From NCBI GenBank assembly GCA_019359495.1, contig JAHHHF010000012.1, positions 1 to 42,061 of the forward strand: a stretch of 42,061 nt of DNA. The letters are read 5' to 3'. Under the pieces are notes generated by a model that had not been told where the DNA came from, searched no databases, and saw only the letters and a program-made list of their open reading frames with translations. The first letter of the stretch is position 1, and the number at the start of each line of letters is the position of its first letter. Origin of the DNA: Goleter apudmare HA4340-LM2. Lineage in GTDB: Bacteria > Cyanobacteriota > Cyanobacteriia > Cyanobacteriales > Nostocaceae. This document shows, one piece after another, positions 34,352-42,061 of this stretch. Both the position numbers and the translations under genes were made by a program.

Positions 34352-37300
34352 TGGCTGAACTTTGTCCCTTTGGAGAGCCAGAGAATGAATCTGAACGCAA
34401 AGCTTTTGAGTATCTGCGTGACAATTTACCTGATTCATACAAACTATTTACTAATCTAGAAATTAAGCAAGGTGTAGAAATATACGAAGTTGATTTAATT
34501 ATAATCGCACCACACTGTGTTTATGTCGTAGACATTAAAAATTGGCATGGAAACATCGAAATTTATGACCCTAACTGGTATCCAGATAATTACCAGCCCT
34601 TTTTATCGCCACTAAAAAAATTAAGAAAACACGCAAAAGTCCTTAGCAGCATGATTTGTGATACCAATCGCGTTAGGGAAAGCGAGTTGCGTAAAGTTCA
34701 TATCCAAGCTGCGGTGTTAATGACAAATGTTGATGTGAAAATTATTGATCGCGGTGACAAAGATGGCGAACACATAACATATTTAGACGAACGTTGCATT
34801 AAATACTTTAAAAATAAAGCTTATATTCCTGAATACCGCCACCAAGATATAAAACATCACATTACAACAGTTGAGAGAGCAATTAAAGGGAAATCTAGTC
34901 CGAAAACAGCACCTCCCCGCTATCGTGATTGGCAAGTAGAAGATAAACTCAGCAGCAATGACCGATATACAGAATATCGTGCCAAAAATTTAATGATGGG
35001 CATGAGTAGCTGGACAGCAAGATTGCGGGTTTACAAAGTCGATCCACTGCTGGAAACTACCAAACGTCAAGAGCAATATAAACTGATCAGCACTGCCTTT
35101 CGAGCAGTTCGCCAATTGCCTTTCCATCCTAACATACTGAGCGTACAAGACTTTTTTGAAAGTCGAGAGCATGATTGTTTGGTAATGGTAACAGAAGATG
35201 TACCGGGACAAGTTCTGCACCAACATATTAAAAAGCAGAATCTAGGCTGGGAACAAAAATTGGCGATAATACGAGACGTTTTAGATGGTTTAGAACATGC
35301 CCATAAACATGGTGTGATTCACCGTAATATTACACCTGATAGCATCTTGATTACTGCTACGGGTCAAGCTCGTTTAGTAGGCTTCGATTATGCTCGTGTT
35401 TCCGACCGCACCAGCACGATCGCAGACGATATTATCGATGACCTGGAAAAATATGCTGCTTACCAAGCAATCGAATGTCAAAATGACCCATCCCAAGCGA
35501 GTGTTGCTTCAGACCTTTTTTCTGTTGGGTTAGTATTTTACGAACTTTTGACAGGAGTTCCAGCTTTTGAAGATGCAAATCAAATTTATGAATGTAACGC
35601 AGCTTTTCCAATTCAGCCATCCGAACGTAATCTTGAACTTTCATGGGACTGGGATAGATGGTTACAAAAATTATGTGCTTTCGACCCCAAAGACCGCTAT
35701 CCCAATGCAGATGTCGCTTTACAAGAACTCATTCCGCTTGCAACACTGCCAAATCTGGATATAACTAACTTACTTCCCGATACAATTATTGATAACCAAT
35801 ATCAGGTAATTAAGCGATTGGGGCGACCAGGTAGCTTTGCTGTTGCTTATCACGTCTTCGACACTCTACGCAAAGGAGACTTGGTACTCAAGCTAGTAAC
35901 CCGCGATCGCCGTTCTGTGTATGAGCGACTTCAACAAGAGTATAGTGCTTTGCTAAAGGTTCCTAAGCACCCTCACATTGTTGAAGTTATATTTGCAAGC
36001 CGTTTAAAAGATGATACTCCTTTTATTGTTTTTGAGTACGTCGATGGACAGGATATTGAAAGTCTTATCGACAAGAAGACTCTTTCTCTAGAAGAATCAG
36101 TTGAAATTGCCAAGCAGACTGCTGCTGGTTTGTTACACTTGCACCAGCACAAAGTTCGCCACCAAGACATCAAACCTTCTAACTTACTTTTGACTGACAA
36201 AGGTGTGCGAATTATTGACTTTAATGTCGCGGTATCGGACAGCGATGAAATGACCATTAGTGCTGGTACTCGTCGCTATATACCTCCTGACTGCAAACGA
36301 ACGATAAATTTGACCCCAGAAGAAAAAATTGACCGGGATTTGTATGCTTTGGGTATCGTTTTTTACGAATGTGTTACAGGACGCTACCCTTTTGATGAAC
36401 CGCAACCACCAAAACGGAAGTTACCCCACAATCCAATTGAAATAGATGGCTGCGAGGATTTGAGCGATGAATTAGTGCAGCTACTTATGCGAGCGATCGC
36501 CCCCAAAAGAGCAAATAGATTTACTTCAGCAGTAGAATTTTTAAAGGCAATTGACGACCTTTCTTGTCTGAGAAAATCTACCGAACAACCTCAGAGGCTA
36601 AATATTGAAAAAGCAATACTTCCTGATGAAGATGAAGTAGAAAAGCAACTTCAGGAAGTTGTACATGCAGTAGTTTCACCAACTGTTATAGAAGTAATTG
36701 AAACATCAAAAATATCAGAGAATGCCGAATATAGCGTCAAGCGATATACCTCCGGTACGCTAGCGGGAACGCAATCGATAAATGCAAAAACAACGCCAGC
36801 ACATTTCCACTTATTTGATCCTCCAAAATTGACAAGCCAAAGTCAAATTAACCCAGATAAACCAATAGTTCTCGACCCGACAGGAAAATACGAAATTCCA
36901 TCCGACTACATTCCAATTACAACAGAAGTTGAGTGGATGGAGTCTTTCGGTATTAACGCTTCTCCCTACTGGGTGAAAGGCAAGCGGCTATGTGAATGGG
37001 CTGACGAATGGTTGAAAGCTTGGGGCAAATTGGATGCGATCGCCCAAATAAAACAAGACCCATGTCTTCGCTTACAGGAAATTTTTGGTTCCCTACCTTT
37101 ACCAAGCGAGTGGACAGAAAACCAACAGCTAGCGGTAGCCACTAGACTTGACTCGTACCCGCGAGACAATCCAGTAGCACACTTATTGGCAGATATTACC
37201 GAAACCGACAAGCAAATATGGCTAGGAGAACCTTCTATTGGGAATTTAGCCGCTTGGCTGGCAGTTCAAGTTCCACAAGACTGCAAACCTTTAGAACAAT

Positions 37301-39054
37301 TATGGCAAAGCCATTACCAAGAGCATGACTTAGCTATTTACTACCAAACACAAGATAAGCTAATGCTTTTACGTCGCTGGCTCTTAATTGCTGAACCAGC
37401 GATTAACGAACTACCTAAATATCCCTTACCAATTCCCAATTGTCTTGTAGAAGAGTTTGATGGGTACTGGGAACAACAGTTATACCGTACCGAAGCCAAA
37501 ATATTGGAAAATCTTATTCCTAGCGAGCAAGTTGGCTTCGAGCGTATTGCAAGTGTTGCCTATAATGTTTTAGACAATCGACCCAATTGGCTGAATAAGG
37601 TTCGAGAAAAGAAAATTACTGCCTATCTTAGCCATCAGCAAAGAGAGACAATAAGCGATAAGCAACCTCCAGCCATTCCCGATCCCCTTCACATCGAAGC
37701 TAGCCCCAAAGAAGCTTTGACTTGGGTAACTGAAAATTATTTGCCTTTCCGTCGTTGGGAAATGGTCGTCCACCAACCACCCTCCGAGCAAAAAGTTAGC
37801 GATCGCTTGGCTAATAGTTTTGTGGAATGGATGTTACAGCACTATCCACAAATTAAGGGCAATACAGTTGAATATTCAGAATTGAATTACAGCGTCGCAT
37901 CCCTTGTCCAAAATCTTTGCCAGTCTACACCTGTGCTTTGGGTTGTAGTTGATGGCTTAGGCTGGTTAGACCATATAGAACTTTTATCTTTCCTGACTCA
38001 AAATAAGCAACTTGCCATAGAAAGTTATGTCCAACCTCGCTTCAGCATCCTACCCACAAAAACTGAATACGCCAAATGGAGTCTTTACGCTCAACTTTTA
38101 CCTAGTGATTCTTCCTGGGTGGACGATGCAGGACAAGCTTTCTCGAAAATGGGCATAGGAGAACGCTACACCGACTCTCGTACAGCCAAACTGCGCCAAG
38201 ATTTAAAGCAAGGCAAGCACAGGCTTTACTGTTGGGATACAGAACAGTTTGACAAACTGCACCATACTGAACGAGACTGGCAACACCTGTATAAAGTGAA
38301 GCGTCCCCACACCCTAGAAGGTATCGCCAGGGAAATTCAATCTTTTGTAGGAGAGTATTCTCACCCAGATGAAATTCAGATTATAATTGCCAGCGACCAC
38401 GGACAAATTCTCGGTACTTCAGAACGAATAACCCACTGTCCAGAAAACCTAGAACCCAAAGGAAGAATCGCCATTGGCAAAACCGATGACCCTCGATTTG
38501 TCGTTTTGTCAGGCGATCGCTACGGTCTTCCCCACGATATCAGTGTTATTAAAGGTTCCGCCAGTTTAGGTTCGTTCAGCTACACTACAAATAGAAAAAT
38601 TCTTGGTTCTCACGGTGGATTATTTCCCGAAGAAGTTGTCGTTGGCGTATCCGTATTGCGAAAATCTGTACAACGCCGGCCTGTGTTAGTATTCAGCCGT
38701 GGAGAAGGTAAACCTGGACAAATAGGAAAGCTAGAAATTGCGATCGATAATCCCAACTCTGTACCCCTGATGGATGTTTGTCTGCAAATTAATGAATTGT
38801 CTGCTCTAAAATCCGGAAAACCTTTACAGGAAATAATCCCAGCAAATGATAAATTAACCTTGACGCTTGACATTCCTGAAGTACCTGAGTTATCTCCTAA
38901 TCATGAAGGCGATTCTTTAAGCTTAACTGGCGAATTAAGTTTTCGATTTCCTAGCGCTGAAATAGCAAGCGCAAATCTTTCCTCTGACTCTACATTCAGA
39001 GTCGAACAAATATTTACTAGTGGTATTGCTGGGTTTAATGTAGATGAATTCTAA
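34351..39054 (+). CDS. pglW-pglZ fusion: NERD - pseudokinase - kinase - PglZ fusion (PglW plus PglZ)
   Basis: A 1567-aa protein. Residues 10-75 are a NERD nuclease-related domain with D48, D61 and K63 in PD-(D/E)XK positions. Residues 205-465 are a first kinase-like domain whose HRD is HRN (324-326) and whose DFG is degenerate, so a pseudokinase. Residues 475-750 are a second kinase with a glycine loop (LGRPGSF), K514, HQDIKPSN (604-611) and DFN (623-625), probably active. Residues 1190-1430 are a PglZ alkaline-phosphatase-like domain: VVVDGLGW at 1198-1205, SDHGQ at 1348-1352, SHGG at 1420-1423. In type 2 BREX/Pgl, PglW (NERD-kinase) and PglZ are separate. Here they are joined. Confidence 0.85.
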   Translation: MAELCPFGEPENESERKAFEYLRDNLPDSYKLFTNLEIKQGVEIYEVDLIIIAPHCVYVVDIKNWHGNIEIYDPNWYPDNYQPFLSPLKKLRKHAKVLSSMICDTNRVRESELRKVHIQAAVLMTNVDVKIIDRGDKDGEHITYLDERCIKYFKNKAYIPEYRHQDIKHHITTVERAIKGKSSPKTAPPRYRDWQVEDKLSSNDRYTEYRAKNLMMGMSSWTARLRVYKVDPLLETTKRQEQYKLISTAFRAVRQLPFHPNILSVQDFFESREHDCLVMVTEDVPGQVLHQHIKKQNLGWEQKLAIIRDVLDGLEHAHKHGVIHRNITPDSILITATGQARLVGFDYARVSDRTSTIADDIIDDLEKYAAYQAIECQNDPSQASVASDLFSVGLVFYELLTGVPAFEDANQIYECNAAFPIQPSERNLELSWDWDRWLQKLCAFDPKDRYPNADVALQELIPLATLPNLDITNLLPDTIIDNQYQVIKRLGRPGSFAVAYHVFDTLRKGDLVLKLVTRDRRSVYERLQQEYSALLKVPKHPHIVEVIFASRLKDDTPFIVFEYVDGQDIESLIDKKTLSLEESVEIAKQTAAGLLHLHQHKVRHQDIKPSNLLLTDKGVRIIDFNVAVSDSDEMTISAGTRRYIPPDCKRTINLTPEEKIDRDLYALGIVFYECVTGRYPFDEPQPPKRKLPHNPIEIDGCEDLSDELVQLLMRAIAPKRANRFTSAVEFLKAIDDLSCLRKSTEQPQRLNIEKAILPDEDEVEKQLQEVVHAVVSPTVIEVIETSKISENAEYSVKRYTSGTLAGTQSINAKTTPAHFHLFDPPKLTSQSQINPDKPIVLDPTGKYEIPSDYIPITTEVEWMESFGINASPYWVKGKRLCEWADEWLKAWGKLDAIAQIKQDPCLRLQEIFGSLPLPSEWTENQQLAVATRLDSYPRDNPVAHLLADITETDKQIWLGEPSIGNLAAWLAVQVPQDCKPLEQLWQSHYQEHDLAIYYQTQDKLMLLRRWLLIAEPAINELPKYPLPIPNCLVEEFDGYWEQQLYRTEAKILENLIPSEQVGFERIASVAYNVLDNRPNWLNKVREKKITAYLSHQQRETISDKQPPAIPDPLHIEASPKEALTWVTENYLPFRRWEMVVHQPPSEQKVSDRLANSFVEWMLQHYPQIKGNTVEYSELNYSVASLVQNLCQSTPVLWVVVDGLGWLDHIELLSFLTQNKQLAIESYVQPRFSILPTKTEYAKWSLYAQLLPSDSSWVDDAGQAFSKMGIGERYTDSRTAKLRQDLKQGKHRLYCWDTEQFDKLHHTERDWQHLYKVKRPHTLEGIAREIQSFVGEYSHPDEIQIIIASDHGQILGTSERITHCPENLEPKGRIAIGKTDDPRFVVLSGDRYGLPHDISVIKGSASLGSFSYTTNRKILGSHGGLFPEEVVVGVSVLRKSVQRRPVLVFSRGEGKPGQIGKLEIAIDNPNSVPLMDVCLQINELSALKSGKPLQEIIPANDKLTLTLDIPEVPELSPNHEGDSLSLTGELSFRFPSAEIASANLSSDSTFRVEQIFTSGIAGFNVDEF

Positions 39055-40492
39055 CGAAGTGCTAGCTTATAATAATAATTTAGTAATTGAAGTTTTTGGC
39101 AATCTTAGCATCGATAAAAATAGATTGCCATCAAGTGGATTAAGTTCTGCTGGTATACCTAGTTTTGTTGCTGAGTGGCTGCTAGATAAAGTTGTACCTG
39201 GGACTGGAAAACTTACTACACTGGAATTAGAAAAAATCAATAATTTTGTAAAAAAAGCTTTTCCCCGCAAAGATGACTATAACGAAATAATGTTTGAGTT
39301 ATCTCAAGGAGAAGCAAAAAAATTAATTGCATTAATGCAAGTTCGTATTAAATTAGATTCTAGTGGGAAGTTAATTCCAGAGCCATTAGCACAAATAAAA
39401 GTATTAAATTTAGACGAATGTAGAATCGCTTCTACAATTGTAGAACGGCACAAAATGCTCCTGCGTCAAGGAGTTTGGGGAAAAATTCACCTAGTTATGC
39501 TTTCTGACGGCACTGTAGAAGTGATGGAATTTGACCCTTTCCAATGTTCTCAAGTTAACTTGCAGGGTTATGCCGAATTTCGGGCGAGATTTAATACACA
39601 ACAATGGAGAGATTTACTCTTTTGCTCAATGGGGTTTAACCCTGAGCATACAAGTTACAGCGAAGTAGCAAAAACCTGGGTACTAGCTAGGTTACTACCT
39701 TTAGTAGAATCTAATTACCACATTATGGAATTAGCGCCTAAAGGTACTGGTAAAAGTTTTGTATTTGAAAACATCAGCAGTAAAGTCGCTCTAATAAGTG
39801 GTGGTAAAGTAACCCCTGCTCAACTTTTTATCAATGGTAAAACCAGAGAAGTGGGTTTACTTGGTCGCCATGATGTTGTTGTTTTAGACGAAGTTCAAAG
39901 CTTAACCTTTGACAATGACGACGAAGTAATTGGCCCATTGAAAAATTATCTTGCTAGTGGTCGCTACAATCGCTCTGGTTTTGCGGATATTTCCAGCGAC
40001 TGCTCCCTTGTAATGCTAGCAAATATTGAATTAGATGAGCAATTACAACCCCGAAATGAAGATAATTTAATTGGTGAACTACCTAAGTTTTTTGGTGAAA
40101 CAGCACTTCTAGACCGTTTTGCAGGAATAATCCCTGGATGGGAAATTCCCAAATTTAAACGTGAAATGACAGCTAATCAAGTTGGTTTAAAAATGGATTT
40201 CTTTGGTGAAGTTTTACTGTCTCTACGCAAAGATAATCGCTTCATATCTTACGCACAAGAGCATACTCAATTTGACAAAAATACAACGGTTCGTGACCAA
40301 AATGCAATTCTGAAATCAGCATCAGGCTTTTTAAAAATTCTATACCCACATTTGCAGCTAACACTAGCAGATTTTGAGCGAGATTGCCTACAACCAGCCT
40401 GTAGGCTACGCCAATTCATCCGTAACTCACTGTATTATCTCGACGATGAATTTAGGCAACTAGGTCAAGAAATTTATGTTGATGTCAAGTGA
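39044..40492 (+). CDS. brxL-like: Short BrxL-like AAA+ protein without a visible Lon protease domain
   Basis: A 482-aa protein. An N-terminal region (1-210) includes helices typical of the family. The AAA+ core has Walker A (LAPKGTGKSFVF, near 233) and Walker B (VVVLDEVQSL, near 285), and an arginine-bearing ALLDRFAG segment. The long BrxL proteins have a C-terminal Lon-type Ser-Lys protease domain; here about 100 residues follow the AAA+ core with no such dyad that I can see. A shorter BrxL subfamily exists, so this may be its normal size. Its start overlaps the fusion gene by 11 bases, so it is translated in series with it. Confidence 0.75.
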   Translation: MNSNEVLAYNNNLVIEVFGNLSIDKNRLPSSGLSSAGIPSFVAEWLLDKVVPGTGKLTTLELEKINNFVKKAFPRKDDYNEIMFELSQGEAKKLIALMQVRIKLDSSGKLIPEPLAQIKVLNLDECRIASTIVERHKMLLRQGVWGKIHLVMLSDGTVEVMEFDPFQCSQVNLQGYAEFRARFNTQQWRDLLFCSMGFNPEHTSYSEVAKTWVLARLLPLVESNYHIMELAPKGTGKSFVFENISSKVALISGGKVTPAQLFINGKTREVGLLGRHDVVVLDEVQSLTFDNDDEVIGPLKNYLASGRYNRSGFADISSDCSLVMLANIELDEQLQPRNEDNLIGELPKFFGETALLDRFAGIIPGWEIPKFKREMTANQVGLKMDFFGEVLLSLRKDNRFISYAQEHTQFDKNTTVRDQNAILKSASGFLKILYPHLQLTLADFERDCLQPACRLRQFIRNSLYYLDDEFRQLGQEIYVDVK

Positions 40493-41661
40493 TTAAAACA
40501 ACTAACTCTATATATCTCGATTACCACTCAACAACACCCATCGATAAGCGAGTTGCTGAATTAATGCTGCATTACATGACCACAGCATTTGGTAACGCTA
40601 GCAGCATCGACCATACTTACGGAGATGAAGCACAAGAAGCAGTTTCTCAAGCAACTGTTAACATAAGCAAATTAGTTGGAGCTTCACCAAAACAAATAAT
40701 TTTTACATCCGGTGCAACCGAAAGCATTAATCTAGCGATTCAAGGCACTATACCTTTTGATAGCAGTTCAAAAATTAAGCCTCGCATCGCTGTCTTACCT
40801 GTCGAACACAAAGCAGTTTTAGATACCTGTTATGCCCTAGCAAAAAAAGGATTAGCTGAAGTTATAAGCCTCCAGGTTGATTCAAAAGGTAGATTAGACT
40901 TAGACCACCTAGAAAAAGTATGTGCGTCTGGGCTGTCTTTACTATGTATGATGGCAGCCAACAACGAAATTGGTAATATTTATCCCATCCAAGAAGTTGC
41001 TACAATTGCCAAACAATACGGAATTCCTTTCCTTTGCGACGCATCCCAAGCTGTAGGTAAAATACCCATCGACTTTGAGGGATGGGGAATTACATACTTA
41101 GCTATATCAGGCCACAAACTTTATGGTCCAAAAGGTTCAGGTGCGTTAGTTGTAAGAAAAGGATATCGCCTCAGTCCTATTTTATTTGGTGGCGGACATC
41201 AAAAAGGGCTGCGTTCCGGCACGCTCAACGTTCCTGGTATTGTTGGGTTAGGAGAAGCCTGTCGCCTGCGTCTGCTAGAAATGGAGGAGGATGAAAAGGC
41301 GATCGCCAACCTTCGAGACAAATTACAAAACTTACTGTTCGAGAAAATTCCTGGTTTAGTCGTCAACGGCGATATTACCTCGCGCTTATCTGGAAATCTC
41401 CATATTTCTATCCCTGATGTTCCCAACAGCGCAATTATTGCCAGAGTTCGCCACCACCTAGCTATTTCTACAGGGGCTGCTTGCTCGTCGGGAGTAGAGA
41501 CACCTTCTCATGTTCTTCAAGCAATGGGTTTATCCCAAGAAGTTATTGAAGGGGCACTGCGTATTGGTATCGGTAAATTTACAACATATGAAGAGATTGA
41601 ACAGGCAGCCTCCATTCTCTCAACTGCTTGTATCCTCACTCGCCAAGCAATCCATATTTAG
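40489..41661 (+). CDS. dndA/sspA-like: Cysteine desulfurase, DndA/SspA-like
   Basis: A 390-aa class V aminotransferase-fold desulfurase. The start IYLDYHSTTPID is typical, SGHKLYGPKG contains the PLP lysine K210, and STGAACSSG contains the catalytic C332. It would transfer sulfur from cysteine via a persulfide to the PP-loop enzyme. GTG at 40489 overlaps the BrxL-like stop by four bases (GTGA), so the gene belongs to the same transcript even though its partner enzyme is 13 kb upstream. A housekeeping IscS/NifS role is less likely, given the company. Confidence 0.9.
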   Translation: MIKTTNSIYLDYHSTTPIDKRVAELMLHYMTTAFGNASSIDHTYGDEAQEAVSQATVNISKLVGASPKQIIFTSGATESINLAIQGTIPFDSSSKIKPRIAVLPVEHKAVLDTCYALAKKGLAEVISLQVDSKGRLDLDHLEKVCASGLSLLCMMAANNEIGNIYPIQEVATIAKQYGIPFLCDASQAVGKIPIDFEGWGITYLAISGHKLYGPKGSGALVVRKGYRLSPILFGGGHQKGLRSGTLNVPGIVGLGEACRLRLLEMEEDEKAIANLRDKLQNLLFEKIPGLVVNGDITSRLSGNLHISIPDVPNSAIIARVRHHLAISTGAACSSGVETPSHVLQAMGLSQEVIEGALRIGIGKFTTYEEIEQAASILSTACILTRQAIHI

Positions 41662-41675
41662 ATTTAGCAATCCCT

Positions 41676-41770
41676 AGAGCGACTAGCCTGCGCTCTCCGT
41701 ACAACTTGTGTAACTGTTACATCCCCGCCTTGACTCTAAGACACCCGGATTAGCAGAGCGATTTTTCCGG
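41676..41770 (+). terminator. Weak hairpins downstream of the desulfurase gene
   Basis: AGAGCG at 41676-41681 pairs with CGCTCT at 41691-41696, and CCGGA at 41745-41749 pairs with TCCGG at 41766-41770. Neither has a good T tract on its 3' side. They mark the likely end of the plus-strand defence cluster only weakly. Confidence 0.3.
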
Positions 41771-41799
41771 ACATCCTTTAAGTGAAGAATAGAGTTTTA

Positions 41800-41910
41800 G
41801 ATATTTGCGTACTCACATACTCAAAAACACAAATATTCAAACAGTACATAAAATGAATGCTCGCCTGCTTGAATTTTTGCGTATCTAAAAACTCAAATAT
41901 TCAAATACTT
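41800..41910. promoter_or_regulatory. Direct repeats in the right-end control region
   Basis: TTTGCGTA occurs at 41804-41811 and 41876-41883. AAACACAAATATTCAAA at 41825-41841 and AAACTCAAATATTCAAA at 41889-41905 differ at one base. Such AT-rich repeats upstream of a gene are common for plasmid partition or regulator operons. No gene of length is seen between 41662 and the window end. Confidence 0.45.
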
Positions 41911-42003
41911 GATGTTTTTTAAATGAGTTGGTAAAGGGGCGTGAGTATCAATGGAACAGAAAACCGGGATAAGAAAAAAATCTTGAAAAATCAGCCATGC
42001 GAC

Positions 42004-42038
42004 CATGTATATACATGATAGAGTAAGACATCATGTAT
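42004..42038. promoter_or_regulatory. Overlapping palindromic operator
   Basis: CATGTATATACATG at 42004-42017 is a perfect 14-base palindrome. ATACATGAT at 42011-42019 pairs with ATCATGTAT at 42030-42038 (10-base spacer). CATGTAT thus recurs three times in 35 bases, as in a repressor operator. A possible ATG at 42050 follows. Confidence 0.5.
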
Positions 42039-42049
42039 AACTTAGGACA

Positions 42050-42061
42050 ATGGATCAATAT
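42050..42061 (+). CDS. Possible start of a gene cut by the right edge
   Basis: ATG GAT CAA TAT begins at 42050, twelve bases after the palindromic operator, with AGGA only three to five bases before it. Only four codons are inside the window, so nothing can be said about the product. Confidence 0.25.

Overview
The window looks like part of a plasmid from a filamentous, Nostoc-like cyanobacterium. Evidence: many HIP1 octamers (GCGATCGC and near variants), AT-leaning codon use, a CyRepA1-type plasmid replication protein, two actin-like (ParM-type) loci, a MobV-type relaxase, and a DUF4351 protein of a type frequent in cyanobacteria. No rRNA, tRNA, intact transposase gene or CRISPR array was seen.

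Layout. 1-2312: a HEPN-like gene and a frameshifted DUF4351 nuclease-like gene. 2313-7755: a seven-gene minus-strand operon with an actin-like ATPase, a small ParR-like protein, three soluble unknowns (one coiled-coil), a membrane protein and a membrane-anchored P-loop ATPase of the FtsK/VirD4/HerA class. 7756-10643: a 56-aa ribbon-helix-helix gene, a probable GIY-YIG remnant, a 505-aa helix-turn-helix protein and a likely replication origin with three 22-bp iterons and repeated TGTCTAC heptamers. 10644-14412: CyRepA1, apparently frameshifted at a C10 run near its end. 14413-19890: a MITE-like element, a Fic protein, a second parMR pair with candidate centromere repeats, and a relaxase fused to a Toprim-type domain.

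20045-41661 is the most notable part: a defence island of about 21.6 kb. A divergent gene encodes a phosphorothioation-associated methyltransferase-like protein. The plus-strand cluster then reads DUF4007 (SspB-like), ATPase (SspC-like), PAPS-reductase-like PP-loop protein (SspD/DndC/BrxP-like), a second DUF4007 protein, a small unknown, an 1802-aa BrxC/PglY-like ATPase with coiled coils, a 1567-aa fusion of NERD nuclease, pseudokinase, kinase and PglZ, a short BrxL-like AAA+ protein, and a DndA/SspA cysteine desulfurase.

My reading is that the desulfurase and PP-loop enzyme place sulfur in the DNA backbone with the SspB/C-like proteins, and that the PglY, PglW-Z and BrxL-like proteins are the interference arm. 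This matches the outline of type 4 BREX (brxP, brxC/pglY, pglZ, brxL), but adds a full SspABCD-like set, a fused PglW-PglZ kinase and a second DUF4007 gene. Function is inferred from motifs only. The last 400 bases look like the control region of a gene lying beyond the right edge.
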